A DNA stretch of 64,000 nucleotides from Thiohalophilus thiocyanatoxydans. GTDB taxonomy: Bacteria > Pseudomonadota > Gammaproteobacteria > UBA6429 > Thiohalophilaceae. The notes beneath the pieces were generated by a model. It saw only the letters and a program-made list of their open reading frames with translations, made no database searches and was not told the origin of the DNA. A program made the position numbers and the translations under genes. Below, in pieces: positions 36,642 to 46,663 of this stretch. Each line of letters begins with the position of its first letter. Position 1 is the stretch's first letter. Where the stretch lies: positions 79,501-143,500 of the forward strand of contig NZ_SOQX01000005.1 in the NCBI RefSeq assembly GCF_004366735.1, given 5' to 3'.

Positions 36642-37517
36642 TTAATCGACGCGGTTGTTGTCCGGGTTGGCCTGTTCGCTGGCCAGGGTCGTACGCAATG
36701 CCCGAATGTCGTTTCGCAGGGCGCGGATCTCCTCCTCGATCGCCCCGCCTTCCTGATGGATTGTCTCCTCGATCTCGCCGCGATCCCGGGCATGGTCGGC
36801 CTCATGCATGGTCTGCATCGTATCCACAATAATCCCGATGAACAGGTTGAGCATGGTAAAAGTGGCAATCAGGATAAACGGCACAAAAAACAGCCAGGCA
36901 TGGGGATACTGTTCCATTACCGGACGAACGATACCCATCGACCAGCTCTCCAGGGTCATGATCTGGAACAGGGTATACATCGACGCGCCAATCGAACCGA
37001 ACCATTCGGGAAAGGAGTCACCGAACAGACCGGTTGCCATCACCGCGAAGACATAAAACAGCAACAGCATCAATCCGGCGATCGAGGCAATCCCCGGCAC
37101 GGCATGCAACAGCGCCTCGACGATAAAGCGCAGCTTGGGCACCATGGAGATTAAACGCAGGACACGTAATACACGCAACGCACGCAGTACCGCCAACGGT
37201 CCACTGGCCGGGATCAGGGCAATAGCCACCACGACAAAATCAAACACATTCCAGGCCACGCTGAAAAACCGCAGCCGGTAGGCGAACAGCTTGACGGCAA
37301 TCTCCACCACAAATACGCCCAGGATAATCCTGTCTGCACCGATCAGAAACGGTCCCATATGTGCCATCACGGTACCGGAAGTCTCCAGCCCGAGGATCAC
37401 CGCATTCACAATGATCAGCGCGATGATCGCATACTGGGTGCGCGACGATTCGATCCAGCGTCCGGCACGAGCACGTAGTGAGTCGGGATCCAGGTCCCGG
37501 AGAATAACATCGACCAT
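36642..37517 (-). CDS. Bacterial voltage-gated sodium channel (NavBac family)
   Basis: The 291-residue protein is a single six-helix channel domain. S4 carries regularly spaced arginines (R112, R115, R118, R121), the pore has the selectivity filter TLESWSM (188-194, identical to NavAb), S6 follows (FTMLNLFIGIIVDTM), and a C-terminal coiled coil (EEEIRALRNDIRALR) would hold the tetramer. NavBac channels admit Na+ on depolarisation and affect motility, pH or chemotaxis. ATG 37517 starts the conserved region; a GTG at 37580 would add 21 residues with no clear ribosome site. Confidence 0.9.
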   Translation of the reverse strand: MVDVILRDLDPDSLRARAGRWIESSRTQYAIIALIIVNAVILGLETSGTVMAHMGPFLIGADRIILGVFVVEIAVKLFAYRLRFFSVAWNVFDFVVVAIALIPASGPLAVLRALRVLRVLRLISMVPKLRFIVEALLHAVPGIASIAGLMLLLFYVFAVMATGLFGDSFPEWFGSIGASMYTLFQIMTLESWSMGIVRPVMEQYPHAWLFFVPFILIATFTMLNLFIGIIVDTMQTMHEADHARDRGEIEETIHQEGGAIEEEIRALRNDIRALRTTLASEQANPDNNRVD

Positions 37518-37715
37518 GGTAATAACAGATTCGAAGAGTTTTGACTGACACCCCGGCCTGCCGACAGTGACAGACCGCACCTGTCCCGAAGCCTGTGGCC
37601 CGGGGCGGGCGCAGTTTACCAGCTTTTGCCTCCCGGCCGGTAATCCCGTTTGTGCAGCCAGCCATTTCCGCGCAAAACAGATGCCCCGGTCCGGGGAGTG
37701 ATAAACTCCCCGTCC

Positions 37716-38459
37716 ATGTTCCCCTCAATTCCGTTAGAACTGCTGCTGACGACCGGCGCCATCCTGCTCGCGGCCTATATCTTTCGTGGCATCACCGGTT
37801 TCGGTTCCGGCTTAATCGCCATTCCACTGCTGGCGCTGTTTATGCCGCTGACCTTCGTGGTCCCCTATATCAGTTTTGTGGATGTGGCAGCGTCCCTCGT
37901 GCATGGCTGGCGCCACCGTCGACACACCGCCTGGCGGGAGGTGTTGACGGTCCTGCCGTTTACCATACTGGGAGTCGCGCTGGCCCTGTACCTGCTGAAA
38001 AACCTGGACAGGTCGACCCTGAGCAATGCGCTGGGAGGCTTCGTTTTACTGTTCGCGCTCTACAGCCTTATCGGCCCGACCCTGAATCGCCACCAATGCA
38101 GCGCCCGCTGGTCCGTTGCCGCGGGCTCGCTGGGCGGTATCGTCGGCACCCTGTTCGGAACCGGCGGTCCCCTGTATGTTATCTATTATCAGTTGCGCGG
38201 CCTGTCCAAAAATACGTTCCGCTCCACCATCGCCACGGTATTTCTCATCGAAGGCGGCATCCGCCTCGTCGGTTACGCGGCGGCGGGGCTATATCATCTG
38301 GAAATTCTGTTCTGGATCACGGCCTCATTGCCATTGATGGCAATCGGTTTGTATATCGGTGGCCATATTCATACCTCGATTACCCAGCGCCAGTTTCAAC
38401 ATGCCATCGGCATACTGTTGATCATCAGCGGCGTCGCGCTGTTGACGAAAACCTCGTAA
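37716..38459 (+). CDS. TauE/SafE-family sulfite/anion exporter
   Basis: From ATG 37716 the 247-residue protein has about eight membrane helices with the family motif GITGFGSGLIAIPLLAL near the start and a matching GTLFGTGGPLYVIYY in the second half. TauE/SafE proteins move sulfite, sulfoacetate or other organosulfur anions across the inner membrane, mostly outward. It is a single gene divergent from the sodium channel. A GTG at 37698 is an alternative start. With SQR close by, export of sulfite made during sulfur oxidation is plausible but not shown. Confidence 0.85.
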   Translation: MFPSIPLELLLTTGAILLAAYIFRGITGFGSGLIAIPLLALFMPLTFVVPYISFVDVAASLVHGWRHRRHTAWREVLTVLPFTILGVALALYLLKNLDRSTLSNALGGFVLLFALYSLIGPTLNRHQCSARWSVAAGSLGGIVGTLFGTGGPLYVIYYQLRGLSKNTFRSTIATVFLIEGGIRLVGYAAAGLYHLEILFWITASLPLMAIGLYIGGHIHTSITQRQFQHAIGILLIISGVALLTKTS

Positions 38460-38724
38460 TCCCGTCGGTGCACCAAAAAACTAACCGGGCGGTTCAGTAC
38501 CGGGCGAGATGGTTTCCGGCAAGATAAAACGCGTTACCACTTGCTTATATGCTGAATCCGCTCCCTCAAGACAGGCGACCCGGCTGTTTTGTGACTTGTA
38601 ACACATTCTATGCGTACTATTATTTAAAATAACAACATCATTAATTTCCCTGTGGTTTATCAGGGAAAGCAGGCCTGCTACATCGGCCAGAGTCACTTAA
38701 CACTTTTCCGGAGGGGCCCCATCC

Positions 38725-39021
38725 ATGGAAAATATCAGCTTGATCATCACAATACTGGCCGTCATCACCATGTTGTATGCCTTATGGCAGGTCTTTGCAT
38801 TAAAAGAACATATACAGGGCGGAATGGTTGGCCGACGCTGGAGAATCCTGGCGGCACTGGTTGTGCTGTTTGCCCTGGGGTATATAGCCATGCCGTTTAT
38901 GGGGCAACTGCCCGTGAATACCCTGCACAGCGTGGTTGCGGTGATTTTCCTGTTCGGGGCGATCTATGTCGTGGTAACCATTTCACTCATCAAACGCATT
39001 ATTCTTGCGCTCAGCGAGTAA
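38725..39021 (+). CDS. Small membrane protein of unknown function
   Basis: The 98-residue protein has three hydrophobic segments (about 5-25, 40-58, 65-92) with a basic loop GGMVGRRWR. A very strong GGAGGGG ribosome site precedes the ATG. I do not recognise the family. It is followed 17 bases later by another unknown gene with an equally strong ribosome site, so they are probably one operon. Confidence 0.65.
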   Translation: MENISLIITILAVITMLYALWQVFALKEHIQGGMVGRRWRILAALVVLFALGYIAMPFMGQLPVNTLHSVVAVIFLFGAIYVVVTISLIKRIILALSE

Positions 39022-39038
39022 CACGGGAGGGGTCTGTC

Positions 39039-39536
39039 ATGGATACATCCATTGTCTTCTCGAAAACCCGATCTGGTGAGCAGGCGATCGCCACACGCCG
39101 CGCAAATCTCGATCGAAAACTCCGCATGGTTCTGATTCTGGTGGATGGCCAATCGGACATTAATCAGTTGCACAACAAAGCTGCGGGATTAGACGGTCTT
39201 GAGCAAGCGCTGGAACGCCTCGCACTGGACGGTTTTATCGAGGCCAATAACAAGGCCTGGCAGCAACTGAATACCAGGCCGGAACAGAGCGAAGATCTGG
39301 AAAGTGACGGATCCTTCGATGCCCAGGCCGTCAAGGCGAAACTGGTGGATGCGGCGATTCTCGTGCTGGGCAATGATGCTGAAAAAATCACCCGGATGCT
39401 GCGTGAAGCCCCGGATACGCCGGACGGCCTGGAAGCGGCCATTACCCGTTGCAAGAAAATGGTGGACCTGACTATCGACGAAAGTCGCTCTGCAGAGTTG
39501 AGGCAGAAGTGTCTGGAAATCATCGGCAGGATATAA
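39039..39536 (+). CDS. Unknown cytoplasmic protein, two helical parts
   Basis: From ATG 39039, with GGGAGGGG close upstream, the 165-residue protein has an N-terminal part that looks like a small winged-helix or response-output domain (LRMVLILVDGQSDINQLHNK ... ALERLALDGFIE) and a C-terminal helical part (VDAAILVLGNDAEKITRML). No known catalytic motif is visible. The open frame extends upstream of this start but overlaps the preceding membrane protein gene. It may act with that protein. Confidence 0.65.
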   Translation: MDTSIVFSKTRSGEQAIATRRANLDRKLRMVLILVDGQSDINQLHNKAAGLDGLEQALERLALDGFIEANNKAWQQLNTRPEQSEDLESDGSFDAQAVKAKLVDAAILVLGNDAEKITRMLREAPDTPDGLEAAITRCKKMVDLTIDESRSAELRQKCLEIIGRI

Positions 39537-39697
39537 GCCCAAAAACTCAACCGCCGTGTAGTATACGTTTACCTTTTTGGATGCGCTTAAAACCAAACGG
39601 GTAACAGAAAGCCTGTCGTACATCTCAGCCGCCGACTGACTGGTTAGAACCAATAACACGCGTCCGGATGTATAACAACTCCGGAAAGACAGTTGCG

Positions 39698-40660
39698 TCA
39701 TGCCGCGCCCCATATGACAACTCTATCGCGCCCCGCTTTTTTGGCCTGATACAACGCGGCATCAACCCGGCTGAATATCTTCTCAGGGGTGTCGTCCTGA
39801 CATATTGTATAAATACCAATGGAGACACTGACTGCGGGCAACGCCTCGCCATTACAGGTTTCGATTTTATTCTCACGAATAAGCATTCGTAGACGCTGTG
39901 CAATCTGTTCCGCATTTTGAGAACTTGTATCAGGAAGAACGAGAATCAGCTCTTCGCCCCCGTAACGAACAGCCGCATCATGTTCGCGCAGGTTATCCCG
40001 AATTACGTTTGCAACACGCTGCAATACACTATCACCTGCCAGATGACCATACTGATCATTGAACTGCTTGAAATGATCAATATCCAGCATAATTATGCTG
40101 CTTGGCGGATAACCTACGGCCTGCTCCCGCATAATTTCCGGTAGCTTTTCTTCCAGCCAGTGGCGGTTGCGTAATCCCGTCAGCGAATCGGTCTGCGCCT
40201 TTTCCGAGAAAACACGCTGTTTCTCCATGCCTTCGGTAATCAACTTGTTATCTTCACGCAAGCGAAAGGAAACAGCGCGCAGGAAATTCCGCGCGGCAAC
40301 ATGTGAGCGCTCGATTAAATTCCACCATACACTGGCATGTATCGCCAGCAATTTGACATCGGTATCGGTTATAACCGTCGCTGAGGGGCGCATATTGTCG
40401 ATTACCGACATTTCACCGACCCATCCGCCCCGCTCAACATAGGTTTGTATGCCACCTTGCTGCTGACTGAACTGAACGATTAGCCGACCATCCAGCAGAA
40501 TATAGATTGTTTCGTTATCCTGATCCGGAGAGAGCAAAACCCGGTTTTTTTTCATGTGAATCAGTTCACACTGGTTAAGCAACCAGTTCAAATCGGCCTG
40601 CTTCACTCCCCGTAAAAGGGACAGTTCAGCCAGCTCATCAATAGAAACCCTGTGGTTCAT
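39698..40660 (-). CDS. Cyclic nucleotide-binding domain diguanylate cyclase
   Basis: The 320-residue cytoplasmic protein has an N-terminal cNMP-binding domain (about 10-130: LLRGVKQADLNWLL, ILLDGRLIVQF, GGWVGEMSVID) and a C-terminal GGDEF domain with GGEEL and an I-site REHD five residues earlier. This predicts c-di-GMP synthesis under control of a cyclic nucleotide or another small ligand. The cNMP domain lacks the typical RxA arginine of cAMP sites in MRPSATV, so the ligand is open. It is a single gene. Confidence 0.88.
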   Translation of the reverse strand: MNHRVSIDELAELSLLRGVKQADLNWLLNQCELIHMKKNRVLLSPDQDNETIYILLDGRLIVQFSQQQGGIQTYVERGGWVGEMSVIDNMRPSATVITDTDVKLLAIHASVWWNLIERSHVAARNFLRAVSFRLREDNKLITEGMEKQRVFSEKAQTDSLTGLRNRHWLEEKLPEIMREQAVGYPPSSIIMLDIDHFKQFNDQYGHLAGDSVLQRVANVIRDNLREHDAAVRYGGEELILVLPDTSSQNAEQIAQRLRMLIRENKIETCNGEALPAVSVSIGIYTICQDDTPEKIFSRVDAALYQAKKAGRDRVVIWGAA

Positions 40661-41194
40661 ACAACATCAGTTCATAACATAGTCTATTCCTTACTATATT
40701 CGGTTTTCGATGCGCGGGCAGGAACACTTTTGCTACACACTACGCAAATCTCGCCGCCTGATTAACCAGCCACCGGGTCAAATACCCGCATCGAAATCCG
40801 GATCACTCAATCTTCGGCTTATGCGTTATACCTGCCGGGTCGCCGAGCACAGGAACGTATGCCCCTGCGTCTCCCGGAAAGTGCAGGGAACACACCCTGT
40901 ACCGGTATCCGGAATGTTCATTCAGCTGTTCACCCTGGCCGGTTTACAGGGCGTGGATTGCCAATACCCCATTATTTCATGAGGGTGTTTCACCGGGCGT
41001 GAGGCGCGTGACATTCAAATGGCCTGTTGGATAGCCTCCGGCAAGACGGAACCGAAAAGAGCAGGATTGATAAGTCGGTTATAACCAGCCTGAATACAGC
41101 AGTCAGGTTTTGATGCGAACAGGCTGATTATCCAACCCACCCACGACAGGCATACCAGGTCGCATGTTCGAGAAGCAGCGTGTTATCCTGCGGC
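40661..41194. other. Intergenic region without a supported gene
   Basis: This 534-base gap lies between two minus-strand genes. It holds the promoter of the cyclic nucleotide-binding cyclase near 40690, but the rest shows no start-coupled open frame, tRNA fold or clear repeat. A 90-codon plus-strand frame at 40710 has biased, implausible composition and no ribosome site. Confidence 0.5.
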
Positions 41195-42055
41195 TCAAAC
41201 ACGCCGTCCGGCCATGTATGTTTCAAACATGGCAGCAGAAACAACGATCAAGCCGCCGAGGATCGTGGTTGCCGTCGGCCATTCCCCCAGAAGTAATGCA
41301 GCGAACAGGCTTGCATAGACTACCTGCAGACAGGCGACCAGGCTGGCGGTTTTGGCCTTGAAGTTACGCAGACTGAAAGCGAAAAGCGTATGCGGCAAAG
41401 CGGTGAATATCACGCCCAGCAGTAGAAGCTGACTCCATTGAGCAGTGCTGACTTGCGGAATGACCGCCGAACCAAACGGCAACAGCACCAGGATGGTGAT
41501 CAGTATCTGATACATCAATGCCTGCTTGGCCGGATAACGGCGGAAGTAGCGTCCCTGGACGATATTACGCAAGGCGAACAACAGGGCCGAAAGCATGCCC
41601 CACAACACCCCCTGTGTCGTGGCATTATCGAGGCGAAACTCGGGAACCAGCAGATAGATTCCAAATACCACCCCGATGCCGCTGATCACATCCACCCAGT
41701 GAGGCCGATCACCATGAAACAGCGGCTCCAGAAACACCGTCATCACCGGGAAGGTATACAATGCAATTACACCAACTGCGATGGAGGAGACCTGCATGGC
41801 ATGAAAGTAGGTTACCCAGTGACCGGCCAGCAGAACGCCGAGCAACAAAACGGTCGCGTAATCACCCCGTGTTTGTAACTTTACCGGATCACCCTGCCAG
41901 CGGATCACCGCCCATAGCGCCGCCACGGCGAACAGGCTGCGTAAAAGGGTAATCTCCAGCGCCGGCAGGGCGATGAGCCTGGAAAACAGTGCCGTCAATC
42001 CGAACAGAAAAACGGCGGAATGAACGGCCCACAGGCCTTTATGAGTCGGGTGCAT
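41195..42055 (-). CDS. DMT superfamily EamA-type transporter
   Basis: The 286-residue protein has ten hydrophobic helices in two EamA repeats (first ending near VVFGIYLLVPE, second starting WGMLSALLFALRNIVQGR). Family members export amino acids, nucleotides or other metabolites. The substrate is unknown. The gene stands alone, with a short palindrome 78 bases upstream of its start. Confidence 0.82.
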   Translation of the reverse strand: MHPTHKGLWAVHSAVFLFGLTALFSRLIALPALEITLLRSLFAVAALWAVIRWQGDPVKLQTRGDYATVLLLGVLLAGHWVTYFHAMQVSSIAVGVIALYTFPVMTVFLEPLFHGDRPHWVDVISGIGVVFGIYLLVPEFRLDNATTQGVLWGMLSALLFALRNIVQGRYFRRYPAKQALMYQILITILVLLPFGSAVIPQVSTAQWSQLLLLGVIFTALPHTLFAFSLRNFKAKTASLVACLQVVYASLFAALLLGEWPTATTILGGLIVVSAAMFETYMAGRRV

Positions 42056-42132
42056 ACCGTTTCCTGTCGCGCCGAATCAATAATGACTAAACATTAAGCT
42101 AACATAAACCGGCAGGCAACGAATCCTGCACC

Positions 42133-42148
42133 TGATACTATTGTATCA
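42133..42148. promoter_or_regulatory. Palindrome upstream of the EamA transporter
   Basis: TGATAC-TATT-GTATCA is a perfect inverted repeat with a 4-base centre, 78 bases upstream of the transporter start. It looks like an operator for an unidentified regulator. Confidence 0.4.
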
Positions 42149-42312
42149 AAATCAGGCAATGCTCAATCGTGAACACCTGACAAGGATAAATAAGTATTCC
42201 GAATATCAATACAGGAAAGCGGAGCTGTTATCCCTGGCAGGCACGGCAGTCCCGATTAACGTTAAATAATCCGTCATTCGTAACGCCTGTTTAGTGCTTT
42301 GCGCTGATTATC

Positions 42313-45255
42313 TCAAAGGCTCTGTCGATCTCCGGCAGGCAGCTCAAATCCTTTGTCTCTGAAAAGACGTATGCAGGCATCAACCACGTCCGGCTCGTAC
42401 TTGCTTCCACTTAGCGCCTGGATCTCCTCCAGTGCCGCATCGAGTCCCAGCGCCGCGCGATAGGGGCGGTGCGAGGCGATCGCCTCTACCACGTCGGCCA
42501 CCGCCAGTATTTTTGATTCGAAAAGGATCTGCTCGTCACGCAGAGCGTCCGGATAACCGGTACCGTCCAGGCGTTCATGGTGTTCCCGTATCATCCGGGC
42601 AACCGGCCAGGGAAAGGGAATGTCCTGGACGATCTCATAACCGACGGTGGTATGGGCCTTGATAAGCTCGAACTCCATCGCGCTGAGCCGGCCCGGCCGG
42701 GTCAGGATCTCCGCCGGAATGTAGATCTTGCCGATATCGTGGATCTGCCCGGCCAGTCTCAGTCCTTCGATACGCTCCGGCTCCAGCTCCAGCTCGGTGC
42801 CGATCGCCGCCGCCAGCATCGCCACACGGTACTGGTGGCCGGCGGTATACGGATCCCGTTTCTCGATGGTCAGCGCCATGGCCTCGATGGTGGCATAGAG
42901 CATCTCCCGAAGCCTGTTCACCGCCTGTTCCCGATCCGCCTTGGTTCGCAGTGCGCCTATGCCGTAGCCCAGGTCGTTGGCCAGTTCCTGTAACAGCTCG
43001 AACTCTTCTTTATCAAAGGCATCGGGGGTCGATGAATAGAGCGTCAGCGTGCCCAGCACCGCGTCATCGGTCATGATGGGCAACGCCACCAGTGACGCAT
43101 AATCATGTTCCCGTGCCGCCTCCCGCCAGGGGCCGAAATTCTCGTCACTGGCCACATCCTGAACCGCGATCGCCTTCGCCTGTCGGATGGCCTGTCCGAC
43201 CGGGCCCTGGCCGCGCGGCGACGCCTCCGCCCAGCTGGCCGCCACCCGGTCCACATAGCCGGCGTCGTAGCCGGCACGGGCTACCGGCTGCACGCTTTTG
43301 TTCTCATCGCTTTGCGCATAGCCCACCCAGGCCAGACGGTAATCGCCCAGCTCGACAATGATCCGGCAGATCTCATCCAGCAACTGCTGTTCATCCTCGG
43401 TGCGCACCAGCGCCTCGTTACAGGCACTGAGCGTTCTCAGGGCACGGTTGGTCCGTTGCAGGACCATCTCGGAATGGCGCAGTTCGGTCACATCCTGTAC
43501 CGTGCCGACCATTCGTACCGGTTCACCCTTTTCATTGCGAAAAAGCTGCGCCTGCTCATGCACCACACGCTCGGTACCGTCCGGGCGCAGGATACGGTGA
43601 TCGATACTGTAGGGCTCGTCGTTCTGAAGCGCCCTGTCGACGGCATTCATCACCGCTTGACGATCCTCGGGATGGATGCGTTCCAGAAAGGCCTCGTAGG
43701 TCGCTTCGAACTCCTGCGTCTCAAGCCCGAAGATGCGATAAATTTCGTCCGACCACCACAGCGATCCCTGCACAATATCCCAGTCCCAGTTTCCCAGCTG
43801 GGCGATACGCTGGGCCTGCTCAAGGCTCTCCCGGGTAGCCTGCAACGCCAGTTCCGCCTGTTTATGCCTGGTGACATCGTTCAGGGTAAATACCAGCCCC
43901 TCGACCTTGCCCTCGTCGTCCTTGATCGGTTGCAACCGCCAGTCCCAGTAGGTGATCCCCCACTGTGGGTGATCGGGGTATTCAAACGGTTTTGCCGTTG
44001 CGGTATAGGGTTCCCCCGTTTCCACGACCTGACGAAAGATCGCTTCGTTCTCTGCATCCGGATAGAGATCAAAATGGTTTTTGCCGGGGAAAAAATCGGC
44101 CGTCTTCTCATCACCCCGGGCATACTGCTCGTTGACCCGGATGAAGTTGAATTTGGCATCGAGGTAAGCCACCTTGATGTCGATGGCCTCGAACATGGTC
44201 TCGAGCAGTTGATTATTGTTCGTCAGTTGTTGTTCATAGCGGGTGCGACGAATGGCCGTGGCGAGCAGATGGGCGATACTCTGCAGGAAATTGACTTCAT
44301 CATCGCTGAACACTCTGGTCGTGCGGGCCAGAACTTCCAGTACGCCAAAGGGCGCCTCCACAGCGGGAATAAGCACCCCGATGCCGCTGACCACCTCATC
44401 TTCGACCAGTAAACTTGTCGCCTGGAAACGACTATCGGCGCGCAGGTCTTCGACATTGACCGGTTCCTGCCCCTCAAGGACCCGGGCCGCCAGCACATCG
44501 TGGTCAACAGACATGGTCGCCGGCACAGACACGTCGCCGGCCGCTGCACGCAGACGCAGTGCCTCCCCCGAAGGCAACCGTTCCAGCACCCGGCAATCTT
44601 CCACCGCCAGGGCATCGGCAACCGCTTTGACGGCCTGCTGCATGAGTTCATCGGAATCGCTGCGTTCCAGGGCGTGACCACCCAGCGCAACCAGGACCGC
44701 CTGACGCCGATCCCGGGCCTCGAGGGTTTCCCGTGCCTGCTCGGCCGCGGTCACATTTTCCAGCACATGAACGGAAAAACGGTACTCATCGTCCTGACTC
44801 GAAACCACAAAACCCCGGGAACGGTAGATCGCCCCTTTGGCCGTGGTAAACAGTTCGTCACTGAGCCCACCCGGCTCCTGCGCGCTGGCGCAGCCCGACA
44901 GGGGGCCATCGCGTCTGGGGAAGACCTCCCAGTAGACCCGGCCGACAAGCTCGGCGAGTTCGCGCCCGGCACAATCGGCGTAGGCGCGGTTTGCATGCAG
45001 TATCCGGTAGTCCCGGTCATGGAAAAACATGGGATCGGGCACCGCATCGAACGCCTGGATCCATTCCAGCCGGGTCGTCTCGCAATCCGCAAAGGCCGCT
45101 TCCAGCTCGGCAAGAATCGAATCCGGAACAGCGGACCCGTCCCCGGCGGAGGATGACGCCGGCACGTTCTCTTCCAGCCATTGGCGCAGACGGGCTATTT
45201 TGGCGTCAACAGCCCCGGACGTCTTCTCGCGGGAAACGAGTTGATCCCGACTCAC
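42313..45255 (-). CDS. Multi-sensor PAS/GAF HD-GYP c-di-GMP phosphodiesterase
   Basis: The 980-residue cytoplasmic protein has, in order, PAS (about 55-175), GAF (190-345), PAS (350-470), PAS with PAC (480-605), GAF (615-770) and a complete HD-GYP domain (785-970). The HD-GYP part keeps QIHDIGK, AHTTVGYE, REHHERLDGTGYP and AVADVVEA, so metal-dependent c-di-GMP hydrolysis is expected. Five sensor modules could respond to light, redox state, small ligands or NO; no specific cofactor motif stands out. It is a single gene. Confidence 0.9.
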   Translation of the reverse strand: MSRDQLVSREKTSGAVDAKIARLRQWLEENVPASSSAGDGSAVPDSILAELEAAFADCETTRLEWIQAFDAVPDPMFFHDRDYRILHANRAYADCAGRELAELVGRVYWEVFPRRDGPLSGCASAQEPGGLSDELFTTAKGAIYRSRGFVVSSQDDEYRFSVHVLENVTAAEQARETLEARDRRQAVLVALGGHALERSDSDELMQQAVKAVADALAVEDCRVLERLPSGEALRLRAAAGDVSVPATMSVDHDVLAARVLEGQEPVNVEDLRADSRFQATSLLVEDEVVSGIGVLIPAVEAPFGVLEVLARTTRVFSDDEVNFLQSIAHLLATAIRRTRYEQQLTNNNQLLETMFEAIDIKVAYLDAKFNFIRVNEQYARGDEKTADFFPGKNHFDLYPDAENEAIFRQVVETGEPYTATAKPFEYPDHPQWGITYWDWRLQPIKDDEGKVEGLVFTLNDVTRHKQAELALQATRESLEQAQRIAQLGNWDWDIVQGSLWWSDEIYRIFGLETQEFEATYEAFLERIHPEDRQAVMNAVDRALQNDEPYSIDHRILRPDGTERVVHEQAQLFRNEKGEPVRMVGTVQDVTELRHSEMVLQRTNRALRTLSACNEALVRTEDEQQLLDEICRIIVELGDYRLAWVGYAQSDENKSVQPVARAGYDAGYVDRVAASWAEASPRGQGPVGQAIRQAKAIAVQDVASDENFGPWREAAREHDYASLVALPIMTDDAVLGTLTLYSSTPDAFDKEEFELLQELANDLGYGIGALRTKADREQAVNRLREMLYATIEAMALTIEKRDPYTAGHQYRVAMLAAAIGTELELEPERIEGLRLAGQIHDIGKIYIPAEILTRPGRLSAMEFELIKAHTTVGYEIVQDIPFPWPVARMIREHHERLDGTGYPDALRDEQILFESKILAVADVVEAIASHRPYRAALGLDAALEEIQALSGSKYEPDVVDACIRLFRDKGFELPAGDRQSL

Positions 45256-45368
45256 AAACTGCCCCTTTTATCGCCTTACAAGAAACCTTGTCTGCTCAAG
45301 GGTAAGGCGCCGGGCACCTCGTGTCCAGATACAATCATACAGGGTACGCTACCGGTATACTGTCTGTG

Positions 45369-46463
45369 TCAGATAACCCCGGCTTTGTGCGCTTCCTCGT
45401 ACAGAGGATAATCGGTATAGCCTTTTTCATCACCACCATAAAATGTCGATGGGTCCGGTTCATTCAACGGCAGATCCTCCTTCAGGCGACGCACCAGATC
45501 CGGATTGGCCAGAAACGGCACGCCAAAAGCGATCAGATCCGCATCCCCGTTTTCTATTGCCGTCTGCGCCCGTGCCTTGTCGTAACCATTGTTGGCCATG
45601 TAAGGGCCGTCAAATTGATCGCGCAACGCGCGATAATCCAGCGTGCGACTCTGGTTTAGCATGTCGCCCTCAAGCAGATGCAGATAGGCCAGACCGCGTA
45701 CATTCAACTGGCGGATGAAATAGCTGAAATGATTTTGCGGATCCGAGTCGCGCATGTCATTGAAGCTGTTCTCCGGCGTCAGCCGTACCCCGACCCGGTT
45801 TGCTGGCCAGACGGTGCACACCGCATCGAGTACTTCATTGAGTAACCGCATGCGGTTCTCGACACTGCCGCCATAGGGATCCTCACGCTGGTTGGTGCCG
45901 TCGCGCAGGAACTGATCGATCAGATACCCGTTGGCACCGTGTACCTCGATACCGTCGAAGCCGGCCTGTTTGGCCATCTCTGCGGCATGTTCATACTGGG
46001 CGACAATTCCCGGAATCTCATCGGTCTCCAGGGCACGCGGTTCAATAAACGGCTTGGGGCCGTCATAGGTAAACGCCTCCCCCTCGGGGCGAATCGCTGA
46101 CGGGGCCACCGGCGTGGCATGGTCCGGTAACAGATCCGGATGGGAGATGCGTCCGCAATACCATAACTGGATGAAGATCCGGCTGCCGGCCTCATGTACG
46201 GCATTGACGATGCGGCGCCAGCCATCAACCTGCGCCTCGCTGTGAATGCCCGGTGTGGCCGGGTAACCGATCCCTTCGGGGGAGACTTGTGAGGCCTCGG
46301 TGATGATCAGCCCCGCCCCGGCGCGTTGCTGATAATAGGTCACCGCCAGCGGATTGGGCACATTGCCCTCAATCGCCCGGTTGCGGGTCATGGGCGCCAT
46401 GACAACCCGGTTGGCCAGGGTCAGATCCCCGATTTTTGTCGGTTCAAACAGATTGGCAGGCAT
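45369..46463 (-). CDS. nemA: Old yellow enzyme family alkene reductase (NemA-like)
   Basis: The 364-residue flavoprotein has the OYE pattern: NLFEPTKIGDLTLANRVVMAPMTRNRA at the start, HGANGYLIDQFL with the substrate-binding His and Asn, and DQREDPYGGSVENR-like NQREDPYGGSVENR. It uses NADPH and FMN to reduce activated double bonds, quinones and nitro compounds. ATG 46463 is chosen because AAGGAG stands just upstream; an in-frame start at 46559 would lie before it. It is next to a NemR-like regulator region, as in E. coli nemRA. Confidence 0.9.
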   Translation of the reverse strand: MPANLFEPTKIGDLTLANRVVMAPMTRNRAIEGNVPNPLAVTYYQQRAGAGLIITEASQVSPEGIGYPATPGIHSEAQVDGWRRIVNAVHEAGSRIFIQLWYCGRISHPDLLPDHATPVAPSAIRPEGEAFTYDGPKPFIEPRALETDEIPGIVAQYEHAAEMAKQAGFDGIEVHGANGYLIDQFLRDGTNQREDPYGGSVENRMRLLNEVLDAVCTVWPANRVGVRLTPENSFNDMRDSDPQNHFSYFIRQLNVRGLAYLHLLEGDMLNQSRTLDYRALRDQFDGPYMANNGYDKARAQTAIENGDADLIAFGVPFLANPDLVRRLKEDLPLNEPDPSTFYGGDEKGYTDYPLYEEAHKAGVI

Positions 46464-46532
46464 TGAAGACTCCTTATGCGGTTCGTGTCGGTTCGTTATT
46501 CGTTGTGTCACGTTGTTCAGGGGATTATTACC

Positions 46533-46551
46533 CGGGTTCAGAATGAACCCG
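46533..46551. promoter_or_regulatory. Palindrome in the leader of the old yellow enzyme gene
   Basis: CGGGTTCA-GAA-TGAACCCG is a perfect 8-base-arm inverted repeat 70-88 bases upstream of the start codon. It differs from the 16-base palindromes near tetR and tusA, so it may bind another regulator. Confidence 0.4.
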
Positions 46552-46663
46552 ATCGACACGGCGTCTACCCCATGGCGTCGATCGGACTCACACTATCCCC
46601 ATAACTGTACGCCATTTCCAACGTTTATGGGTAGAATGAAGGCCCGTAATACGGTTGCCTGAT

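Noticed and set aside
38596-38620. TTGTAA and TACTAT as a promoter for the 38725 operon
   Set aside because: The spacing is only 13 bases, outside the range of sigma70 promoters.
40710-40982. 90-codon plus-strand frame in the gap after the cyclic nucleotide-binding cyclase
   Set aside because: No ribosome site, no recognised motif and cysteine-rich random-looking composition.
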